NCBI GenBank assembly: GCA_963693085.1
Contig: OY856409.1
Coordinates: 1,531,392,472-1,531,456,471, forward strand
Length of the DNA stretch: 64,000 bases
Origin: Alisma plantago-aquatica
Lineage: Eukaryota; Streptophyta; Magnoliopsida; Alismatales; Alismataceae
Direction: 5' to 3'
The position numbers and the translations under genes are program-made. Below are positions 11,811 to 22,382 of the stretch, piece by piece; positions within the stretch are counted from its first letter, which is position 1; each line of letters starts with the position of its first letter. Below the pieces are notes generated by a model that saw nothing but the letters and a program-made list of their open reading frames with translations, did not search any database and was not told the DNA's origin.

Positions 11811-14800
11811 TAAAACTTTGTGAGAAAAGGGTCAAAAGAGGGGAGAAGAAAAGAATAAATGGAGGAGAGAAAAAATGAAGGGAATGCACCTGACAGGGAG
11901 AAGAACATATGGAAGCATCGACAGAGACCAAAGATCTGAGAGCAGTTGCATAAATTTTGTACATGATGAAGAAGGGAGCGTACGAGCATCTCCGACTGGT
12001 GAGTCAGTAATGAGAACATGCATGGCGAGGTGTAGGGGTGTGAGATTTTGTATTACTACATAAATACCTAGGGTAATGTGGAATATGACAATCCTACCCA
12101 GTTGGGCCTCTACTACTTTTCAAATACAAACTTAATATAACGTTTATATAACCAAACATTGGACTTCACTTACTCATAGGATTAAAATCCTATCCCGTAC
12201 ATGATGATGCAAATAAAATGACATAATAGAAGTAAACATATAGTGCTAGGATAGATAAAGACACATATCATTTGCATGGAGATAAAAATCAACATAGGAT
12301 TAGGAAGACAAGTACAACAAAGTTACAAAGATACAATTAAAAATAGGTAAACACTTCTTTCTGGATTCTTTAATGATTTGTACACAACAACTTTTCAACA
12401 TGATCATTACTTAATATTGTGTCTCCTTTGAAAATAGCTAGAACACTTGTACATCAACTGAAGATCCAAACCCCAAATATCTTTCAAAAATCTTCCTTCT
12501 CATATAGCTTGTGAATGATGAAATCTGTACTCTCATATGTAGATAAAATATGACGTGGTTGAGAAACTCTAGCACTATTTTGAGATATGGGGAAACCCAA
12601 GTCTCAAAAACCCACTACACATTTTGGAAACACATCCTCACATGATGGAATCAACAAAAAAATGGAAATTAACAATGACTAGGCCAAGAATATTATTGAC
12701 AACCACAAAGAGAAATAGAACTAGAGAAGTAGAAGATGAAGAATGATGGAAGGAGAAAAACCACCACAATTGGAACCAATATGAGAGACAAGAAATAAAA
12801 GGTCCCAACACCAATATACTATGACATAAACCTCAGAAGGAAACAACAGTCATGATTGATGAGTGTACTGAACACACTAGCCAGGAACCTATCCAGTCCT
12901 AACCATCCATCCATCACCTAATGGAAATGCATACTTTGAATGTTTAAGTGGGCTCTATAAGTAGTCGATAGGGACACAAAAACCAGGGGAGTTGGGTGGT
13001 GCATACCAACACCATATTATATACCCTGATCCACAATTATCGTCCATTGAGAATTCCTAGATTGCCTAGCCATTGTAAAATCTTATAGGATGAAAAAGGA
13101 CATCAATATCCATACTCATATGTATATATTTTTGTAGTTACTCTTGTCATTTGCATTTTTAGATGGAATATAAGAATATCTCTTTAAGAATTTTTCATAA
13201 AAGAATATTGAAGATAGGCATTTAGTACATATACTAGAAAACACTATGTTTTTGGAAAAATAAATAATTGATTTCACATGGAATCATTTTCCTTAGAAGG
13301 CTAAGTTGACATGTATCAAAGTTCTATGTAAGAAAGTTTTCTCCTTCATGCCTTGTTGGGATCAACAAATTATTAATATCTAATGAGATGTAAAGGTTTA
13401 GCATAGTTCATTAGTCTTTTTTTAGCTTTGATAATTCAATAGCTTCTATAATAGAGAACAAGTAAAATCCAAGAAGTTTCACGAATTAGACATCGGATAT
13501 TCAACTATATGACCAAAAAATTTCTTGGAAAGAAATCACTTTAATATTACAATAAAGCTTACTTTCTCTAGTTGAATGTTCATCTATGTAAAGATCCACA
13601 TGTATTTGAGAAATCATTTATATGGTTGATTCTAAACGTGTAATAAGAGTATAGACTCTTTTTATATATACTTAACCATTTCTATTGGTCATGCAAAATT
13701 AATCAAGAACATAACTTCCATTCCCATTGAATGTAAAGTTCAATGTGCAGTATTGAAATGGTTATTTAGCATCCCAATTGAGATGTTGTACCTTGTAACA
13801 AAAGCAAGCAATGCTATTTTAACATGCATGGATCAATAGTTTAAATTTCATATTTCAAATATGTAGTTTATATGATACCTAGAGTGCGTATCTTTCAACA
13901 AGAAAGAATGGGCCTTAGTTATTGGTAGTTTTTGACATGCAATTCTATAAAAATAAAAAATGCCAAAACAACAAGATTATAGATAGAAAATGGAAAATTA
14001 TAATTCTAGATTTGCGATTTACATCAAAATAATTTACCAGATAGTGTGGTGTATGCATAGAAACAATTATTCATATTATTGTAAATACCACCTTGCATAC
14101 ATCATGTGTTCTCAAATAATTTGGTTTAGGATTATGATCAAATTTTATGGTAGTGTCTTGAGGATTATTTCTTTGACCGACATACATAGCTAGCTTATAT
14201 ATAAATTTAAATAAATATAAGTAGGGATAATTAAGAATCCATGCTACTGGGTCAACATGACTTTGATTGATACCTTTTGTTATAACAATAGAGAGAAAAT
14301 ATCTTGAGGTGAATGAGTGGTCATTTATATCAAACATCAAAGCATCATATAAGTTGCAAAATCTTGAGAATGAAGCCATTATAAATAATATTTATTGTTT
14401 ATACAAGAACTGGATTTAAAGATATATTAAAGAAACACCTGTTGACTATCTTATATCATATCTTGATCACAAAATTTGTATATTTACTAAGATTGTGTAC
14501 CTAATTTGAGAATCCTATTTGGCTTTCGACCTTAAGGGTATGGACAAGGGCACGAATACCATGGATTCCGCAATTTATCCCTATAGGTCTGCAACTAGAC
14601 ATCTATATCATGGTTAGGATCACTGAACAATTAGTGTCTAAAGTAGTTCTCATTGACCTCAAAAGGTTGTGGTACTTTATAGATCACTGTGAGGATATTT
14701 ACCTATCATCTGTCATTGAACAAAACAGAGGATTCAAACTTTTTCTCACGTGAGACATCCTTTACAAGAGTCCCCGAAAAAGACAGAAGATGACACTAAT

Positions 14801-16211
14801 ATAAAAATAGGAAGATGCTTCCTTAGGAGAAGGGCATGATGGAGAGTTTGATTAAAGCATACAAGCTATAAGTCGAAGAGGTCTGGTTTGATTTTGAGGA
14901 TAGTTTGTTGTTTTAAGATGGATGGTGGGTGAGAAATTAGGGCGGAGGCAACGAATTTTGGAGGCATTATAGAAATTTTTGGAACACATCACACATATGA
15001 AGAAAGGAAATTTGGGGATCTAGGGGGAAGCCTACCCACAAAAAATAATTTCAAGAAAAAATACAAAATTTAACATGTTATTTCAAAAATGTGCATGCCT
15101 TCTGTTTAGATTTTAGATTTATCAATAGAATAACTTTATGATGTACAATAGAATGAAAAGTCTACTCTAATTGACTATGCCATCAGTGGCATGAAAAGGT
15201 TTTTGAGGTATTTAGTCTATTTATTATGATAAGATACAATATTGGTCACTATCTTTGTCGTTAATACCATATTTTCTTATAGTGTCCTATTCAATGTATC
15301 TATGGTTCTCTTGGTGTGCTCTATCGATGAAAACCGTGGTGAGTGTCTTTTGATGGTTTACATGAGATCTTGTACTAATGACAACTACCAGTGGGATCAC
15401 TATTTGCATCTACCAAAGACATGGCTAGGAGATTTTTCAATGAAACTAATAATCTTACGTACCAGTGAAATATTGGGGTCATCTACAAATGAGAAAACAA
15501 TCGCTAGCGGCATGAGTACTTTGACAGAATTTGGGAAAATTTTTACCACCTTTCTCTTTCCTCAAGGGATATATATACCCACCTTATCCTTCCTCGTAGC
15601 TTCATGATGCAACATCAACCCCAAGTTGTAACAACATATCGGGACATTGTCAGTTGATGTCCAATGATTATGATTTTACATTCCCAAGTCTCCAACTTTG
15701 TTGCTATTTGCCTTCATTGTATGCTCTTTTAGTGATGGATGAGCTTCTTGGTGTTTTCCAAGATTAGATCCATGTAACTGGGACATCTATCCTTCATTCT
15801 CTTTGTGATATATCACCTTCTTCCTTCTATGTATGTTTTCTAGGTGGTTTTTCTCTAGGGTTTTGAATGTTAAGTCTTACACCCTATTTTCCCTTATCCA
15901 CCTTTTCTCTAGTTGCGTTGAGATCATGAATTGTAATCTATAGAGTGTGTTAGAAGGACCTCAGATCTTAGAAAGTTTGCCATTAGATTTGGATTTTGTA
16001 ATGAAGCTTGAGGCTTCACCAGTGTTCTTTACAAGTGGACTTGTTTCCACTCTTGTTAGGAAAGTGGTATAACATTTGACTCACTTATTACCTACTATCT
16101 ACATGCAAACTAACATTTTTCTATAATGATCTATATAATTTTAAAATATGATAGCTTTATGTTTCTTGAGACCAGTAGACGTGATTGTGAACTATAGGCT
16201 ATAGATACATT
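11811..16211. other. Unassigned DNA, probably old transposon debris
   Basis: No frame here is convincing. The longest are minus 14071-14379 (102 codons) and plus 15242-15607 (121 codons). Neither shows a domain I can name. Composition is AT-rich, with short runs of more balanced sequence at 11.87-12.06 and 14.54-14.80 kb that may be degraded elements. Confidence 0.5.
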
Positions 16212-18454
16212 TGTTGGTATGTATGCCCTGAGAGCCAATCATGGGATGATTGGTGGGATACATTAAGATTGATTTGATAAACCTTAAAGGCAAGCTTCCA
16301 ATTCTTTCTGGTTCAGTCATATGAGATAGTGATAGAACAGATTGAATGTCTAGAGAATGACAGAACTCAATGACGTATGCTTTCAGGTTAAGGACCTGAA
16401 CGATGAGATCATACGGATGCTAAGAGTTTGTACATTCTTGTTATGTCCCTAGTCGGATGTCATTGTGGAAGGTAGATAGACAACAATGACACACAAGACT
16501 TGATTGTGGTGTTGGTTGATGACAGAATCTCATTAGTCATGATATAGAGATATCAAACCAAACACATAGGTACTTGTTAGAGAACAAGTGTACCGGACAG
16601 ACCCACCGTGAGTTTGACACATGGAACCATGAGATGGTAGTCACAGTCAGTACTCACAGTGATGGTGGTGAGTGTGATTCTTAGACATGAAAACACTGCA
16701 CTCAACACATGTCGTTGGGCACACTTTGACATCATCAAACGTAGTCCTGAAACATGGGTTGTTATAAAGGTGATGATTGGGTGGCTTTGACACATGGGGA
16801 TTTTGAGGGGTGAGTGATAGATATGGGATTTGTCCCTCCTGAGGGAGTTTGATATCCATGGCCACTTGATGAGTAGGATTGAGAAAGGCGTGCACGCATG
16901 TGTGAATCAGTATGTGATACTGATGTCATACATATCTCTTCCAATCTACTCTGAGATCAAGGAAGTGAATGAACGTTGACAGGATGACTGTTCATGCCTC
17001 GAGTTCATTCGGGATATCAGTGACAAAGGAATTATACATTCGCTGTAACACCATTCACGGATTGTAGGATGAAAGTTGTTCTCCAACTTTCTACTTTCAC
17101 TTGGGTAGCACTGATGTGTGACTAGGCACCGCTCTTTGCTTGTGAAGTCATAAGTGTTATGAACTTTCACTGCCAACGTGAAATGGACCTGCAGGGTCAC
17201 ACACATAGGATTTAACCTGGAAGAGGAGTTTTGTCCACAAGAAATGTTTAGATTGATTACTAAAGGAGTTTAGTAGTTCAATTAAACACTCAATCAGTCG
17301 ATGGCTCAATATCGTATGGTTTAAGGTGTTGGACGCATTGATTGGAGTATCAGATTGATTGAAATCACATTTGACTGATTCTGCACAACCTGCACTCCCA
17401 ACCGATCGGTTCATGTGATGAACCGGTCGACTGAGGTTGCTGAACTGGTCGGCTCAATTGTTGAACCGATCGGCTCATGCACAGAGTGAAATGACCGGTT
17501 CAAGTGTTGAACCGATCGGTTCAACTGGTGCAATCGAGCAACTTGGGAAAGTAGGATTGGTGAGAATTTTCCTTTCGTTTCAATTATCCAATTTGATTGG
17601 AAATAGGATTGGTATTCGATACCGATTGGAAACAAAAAGAAGGAAAGTCAATCGGGAACCAACCTGGAACCCCAACCGACCGGTTCATGAGTGAATCGAT
17701 CGGTTCAAGGGTCCCAAACGATCGGTTCAGTGGTGAACCGATCGGTTCAGGTCCCCAACTGACCGGTTCACTTGTGAACTGATCGGTTCAGGTTGCGAGG
17801 TGGTTGCTTTTTGTGGAAAATTCCGAACCCTTCTACTCCTGCGTTTAGTCCCACATTGCCCGGGATAGAGAACCCTGTCCCATGACCCTCCTATATATAT
17901 AGGGGTATTGGGGGCTTCTCAGAACAACAGCTCAGTGCAACCAGTTGCTCTGCAAGTTGTCGTTCTCTCTGGTTTTGGTAACCGTGAGAGAGCCCAAGCA
18001 AGTGCTTCCCGTAAAAGGGAGGTGCAGCAAGGTAAGGACAACTGCAGTTGCAACAGGAGGTAGGAGAGTGTGTTGGTGACTAGTACGTCAACAGGAGGGT
18101 GCGACTCCTTCCACTTCCTTGTGGCAAGGAGTGTGGAGTTCCAGGTGGTCCGTGTGGACTACTACAGAGGCGGGAGGACACTGCCGCTTAGGAGGACAAC
18201 TGTCATCCGACAGTCTGGTTCGAGTAGGAGTTGTCAGTCCCGATGCGACCAGGAGCTGCACAGACACCGTCGAAGACCGGAGTTGAAGACCGCGCATTGC
18301 GCGAGGTATTGTCGCCGAGTAAGCCTCGGGACAAGGAATGATTCCACAAACCATCCTTTCCTATTATATAGACGTTGACGCGTTTCCTCGGTATGGGTTG
18401 GGGGAGAAATTTTTTTGTTTCCGCTGCCTTCTCCGTCTCCCCTAAAACCCAACA
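16212..18454 (+). repeat. 5' LTR of the Angela-type element, 2.24 kb
   Basis: The LTR starts TGTTGG and ends CCCAACA, the inverted termini usual for this group. It is followed after one base by TGGTATCAGAGCC. The same family forms the solo LTR at 40103-49455, where blocks such as GGCAAGCTTCCAATTC, GGTGATGATTGGGTG and GTGTGGACTACTA recur in order. A cluster of GATCGGTT palindromes lies at about 17398-17790, upstream of the TATA box. Confidence 0.9.
17892..17899 (+). promoter_or_regulatory. Predicted LTR TATA box
   Basis: TATATATA lies in CTCCTATATATATAGGGG, placed about 560 bp before the LTR end. The solo LTR of the same family has TATAAATA at the matching place (41676-41683), followed in both by a GGGGC/AGGGC-TTC-CAGA context. 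The conserved position supports a U3/R boundary just downstream. Confidence 0.6.
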
Positions 18455-18455
18455 G

Positions 18456-18468
18456 TGGTATCAGAGCC
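18456..18468 (+). other. Primer-binding site, initiator Met-tRNA
   Basis: TGGTATCAGAGCC starts one base after the LTR end. It is complementary to the 3' end of plant initiator methionine tRNA, the usual Copia primer. Confidence 0.9.
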
Positions 18469-19901
18469 ACGTCAACTGCTCTATATTTTAGGAATATCGA
18501 TATGATCGATTTTGGTTTGTCGCCTTTATTTATTGTATATGATGCGAATAATATAGGCTTTATGCATGTCCAATCCTAAATCCACAAATCCCTAATTACA
18601 TATACGATATGTATTATTAATGCACTCAATACGCGTCGCCCTTAAATGAGTTTTGTGGTGGATGTGTGTAGCATGATTATGGCCTATAAAACCCTATCTG
18701 TGATTGGTTGTGTGTGGTTGCTTGCATCTCGGTCTGCGCACCGATCTTCCTTCTCATATTCCTAATGTAACTCGAAATAATTCGAGATTCTTTCCTACCT
18801 TTGCTCCCCCTGAATGTAACTCAGGGTTTCCTTTTTTCAAAGCAATGTAATAAATAGGATAGATTTTTATTTCCTGTTATGTCGAAGACCGGCGGACATC
18901 AAGACGACTGCTCAGACGATCGGTTCAAGGCGTGAATCGATCGGTTGACCTTCCAGACGGTCGGTTCAAGGAGTGAACCGATCGGTTGATGACCGGTTCG
19001 AGGAGCGAGATGAGCGGGTGGCGTACATGACGAGATGCACAACGACCAGGCGAACCGATCGGTTGGTGGAGCCAACCGATCGGCTGGTGGCACCCAGACG
19101 ACCGGCTGGAGAGTACATATCATTCATGTGATGAGTTGATCAACTCGGATAGCAAGGCACAGAGTTCATCTTGTACAGGTTGCATGTGATGTAGACCTAG
19201 ATGACCGTGATTCCTCTTGGCTCGAGGAATCACATTAGGATGGCCATAATCATCGCTTTTTATCGTTTGTGCATGATTTCTGTGGGATATAGCATGTATA
19301 TGATACGTACTATGTATTGTGGTGATTGGATATGTATATGTATATAAAACCAAATCCCTCATTAAAATATTAAGTCTTATATGCCTTCCAAATGCAACAC
19401 ACATGAAAAGCTTGATCGACCAAGTGTGGGCACGCCCTAGTGTGGTACACCGTCTATCTCGTGGAAGCGTGAAGGATCAATGTGTGGTTCTGCCCTAGCA
19501 GGGTGCATATTCATCGTGTTTTCTTTGGGTTAGACTTAACTGGTGATTCTTAGAGCGTCTAGGCCCAGAGGCAAGGAATGTTCATGGCAAGGTGTTGTGC
19601 ATGTTCATTCAACAAGAGTTGCATATGATGCAATTGGCAAAAGTTGCCTACCTGAGAGATCTAAGTTGTGGGCGATCAGCCCTAGCTGACTCATGACTTA
19701 GATGATTTCAGAATCTTGCCCACTAGAAGGTTGTACGCTGCAATCTTCTGAATTGATGGTGAGGGCTATCAATTTCAAGTAAAATAGTGGGAGCGATAAT
19801 TAATTAAAGGCCTAATTATATCGTCAAACTTTCAAATCAATCAAATAAGTCAAAAATGAGTTTTTGGACTAAAATTGCATATTTTCCTTTTTATAGTTCA
19901 A
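18469..19901 (+). other. Non-coding leader of the Angela-type element
   Basis: There are about 1.4 kb between the primer-binding site and gag without a coding frame. A second cluster of GATCGGTT palindromes (about 18915-19085) repeats the motif of the LTR. Long leaders are usual in this group. Confidence 0.6.
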
Positions 19902-20426
19902 ATGGCAACAAACAACAACAACTTTTCTTTGCGATCGGTCCTTGAGAAGGACAAGCTAAATGGGATGAACTTCCACGACTGGTATCAGACATTGAGAATT
20001 GTTCTCACTCAAGAGCGTAAGCTCTATGTCCTGGATACTCCAATTCTAGAGGAACTCGCTCCTAATGCACCAAAGGCAGAAAGGGATGCTTACAAGAACC
20101 ATTCTGATGATGCCATTGATGCAAAGTGCTTGATGCTATGTTCAATAAACCATGAGTTGCAAAGGCAACATGAGAACATGGGTGTCATAGAGATGATTCT
20201 GCATCTCAGGAACATGTATGAAGATCAGGAACGGCAAGAGAGGTACAATGTTTCTAGGGCGTTGTTCAAGTGCGTCATGACAGAAGGAGATCCAGTTGGT
20301 CCTCACACACTCAAGATGATTGGGTATGTGGAGAACCTGCAGAGACTGGGATTTCCACTGAGCCAAGAGTTGGCTACTGACGTGATACTGCAATCATTTC
20401 CAGAATCTTACAGTCAGTTTGGATGA
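19902..20426 (+). pseudogene. gag: Copia gag (Angela type), C-terminally truncated
   Basis: Gag is the capsid-like protein that packages retrotransposon RNA. The frame opens with MATNNNNFSLRSVLEKDKLN; the ATG at 19902 is preferred over the earlier in-frame ATG at 19875 because it begins the conserved region. Typical features are LNGMNFHDWYQTLRIVL (residues 19-35), VLDTPI, CLMLCSINHELQ and GFPLSQELATDVILQS near the end. These match Copia gag of the UBN2/DUF4219 type, closest in memory to Angela. The zinc knuckle and all of pol are missing. After residues SYSQF the frame enters unrelated sequence and stops at once, at the start of a 52-bp tandem repeat. Up to that point it is free of stops, unlike most frames here. 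Confidence 0.85.
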
Positions 20427-20540
20427 AATTTTTTAAGGATTACATAGTTCTACTAGTATTAGTTGTGATGTTGGATGAAATTTTTTAAGGATTACATAGT
20501 TCTACTAGTATTAGTTGTGATGTTGGATGAAATTTTAAAT
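20421..20540. repeat. 52-bp tandem repeat at the gag breakpoint
   Basis: The unit GGATGAAATTTTTTAAGG... begins at 20421 and 20473, and a third partial copy begins at 20525. The two full copies appear identical. The first copy starts exactly where gag homology ends. Confidence 0.9.
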
Positions 20541-21698
20541 ATGTGATTGGTATGTAGTTTTGTAGATAGTGATGATCTGCGTTTGAATCAATTTGGTTTT
20601 GGATAATCTCATTCTTGTGGCAATGAGTCATGACAAATAGGTAAGACAACCACCATCCATTGGTTGTCCCCAATGAAATGACCTCTACAAACCATGAGGT
20701 CCTCAATAGAGAGATGTCTCTTCATGTCGCCTGCTTATTAATTTGTGGTCACTATGTAAAACTATATCTACACCACAAAATATAGTAAAACAAATTGAAA
20801 ATCATGAGATACTTAACCATATCTTTATCCATTCCTAATGTGGCAACTTTGGCTGCCAGGTGCCTCCAAATAGTACCTTCTATGATTAGGTGTATTTTTA
20901 TGTTAGACTTTCACATCTTCATCGGATGTGTAGATTATTTGAATTCTATCGAATATAAGAGACACCTCACTCTCATCATAACTTAACCACCAGTGCACCA
21001 AAGTGTTGACATGTAAGAAATGTGTTGCAACAATAGATTTTTATCTACACATAATGTGTAACAAGTCTTGGGACCTCAAACCATCTATATGAGACAAAGT
21101 TTCTTTAGAAAATAACTTAACACACCTAAGAATAATGCCAATATCCTCAAAAGAGAAAGCTTCAAAAAGCCAAGTACTCAGGTTTTATGGAGGTGAATGG
21201 TAAGGGTGTTGAGACTTAAACACCTTCATGGTATCTTCATTATATGAAGTCATCCCTGATGAGCACATCACTTTCATGGTTATCATAAAATGACCATCTA
21301 CAATCTTATGATGGTAGTGTTTGATGTTAGGATCCACCTTTTTACCTTCATCCCTTCAGTTATCATCCCAATGATCTATAGTTTCATGTTTAGAAAAATT
21401 TAAACATTGTTGACTAATTGGAAAATATCATTTGCTTCTCCCTATCTAGAAAGAGAGCTTAAAGTTCTATGTCGTTGCCACAACTTCCTATTTCTAGGTC
21501 TATAGTTTTTACCATTCTAAGGAATGAACACCTATAAAGTACAATATGGAAAGCAACAATCTCTCCAAGTGGCTACATATCCTAGATTCACAACCACTTT
21601 ATAAAAGGCTATTTTAGCATATGAGAGAATGAAGACAAGATCTGTGTGGGATGCTCCTCACCTTGATAATAATTATTTGGAATATGATCATCATCCAA
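20541..21698. other. Unassigned DNA between the gag breakpoint and the CACTA end
   Basis: Moderately AT-rich sequence without tandem structure or LTR features. Short frames on both strands (for example minus 20485-20706) show no known domain. It may be remains of an older element. Confidence 0.4.
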
Positions 21699-21717
21699 CA
21701 CTACTACAGAAACAACC

Positions 21718-22110
21718 TTTGGCGTCGGTTGTTTAACCCCCTTTGGCGACGGTTTTTAAGCGACGCCTATGTGGGCGCCGCTAAAGGTCGAACCCTTCGG
21801 CGTCGGTTTTCTACCCGACACCTATATGAATTCTAGGCGTCATTTATATGTAGTTGGCCGACGTCTATAAGGTTCACGCCACAAAAAAGGGCACCACCTA
21901 GGACACTTTCTGCGTCGGTTAAAAACTGAACAACCAACGCCATACGCCCTGATGGGCGTCGGTTTTATACGAATGAGTGACACCTTTTCCACCACGGTCG
22001 TGCTTTCCACCACGGCCGAGTTGTTTGTCATATTAGGCGTCGGTTTTTATCTAATAACCGACGTTGTATGCCTTTGATGACGGTTTTCTATAAATAACCG
22101 ACGCCTATAT
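21718..22110. repeat. CACTA subterminal repeats (GCGTCGGTT)
   Basis: Direct and inverted copies of GGCGTCGGTTTT / AACCGACGCC occur every 20-50 bp in otherwise AT-rich DNA. The spacing and position inside the terminus fit transposase-binding subterminal repeats. Confidence 0.8.
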
Positions 22111-22382
22111 TTTAATTTTTTTTATCACTTTGCAGGCCTGTTGTGGCTGGTCAGCAGGATGTGAACCTGCAGTTCAATTTTCTGAACTGCAGGTTTACGA
22201 CATCCATTGATATCAACCTACAAACAGGCCACAAACCTGCAAAATCAAAAAATATTTTTTCACACAAGTAGATACATTCAGACATCAATTCAATTCTCAT
22301 ATTCACACATGTAGAAACATTCAAATAAATGTAGAAACATTCAGACATGTATAAACATTCAGAAATATTCATTTACAAAATA

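Larger units (their letters stand above)
16212..20420 (+). mobile_element. Angela-type Copia retrotransposon, 3' part lost
   Basis: The element has a 5' LTR (16212-18454), a Met-tRNA primer-binding site (18456-18468), a leader of about 1.4 kb and the start of gag (19902). Gag resembles Angela/BARE-type Copia gag. The copy is cut off inside gag at 20420. No pol or matching 3' LTR follows. The divergent relative at 40103 is a separate insertion with its own target duplication. The left flank ends ACATT, the presumed left target duplicate; its partner is lost. Confidence 0.85.

Noticed and set aside
15242..15607. 121-codon ORF as the tail of a Gypsy integrase (MRSCTNDNYQWDHYLHLPKT)
   Set aside because: The likeness to the usual YLRCF..QW..WLP..E region is short. 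No other integrase motif is found on either side, so I left it unassigned.
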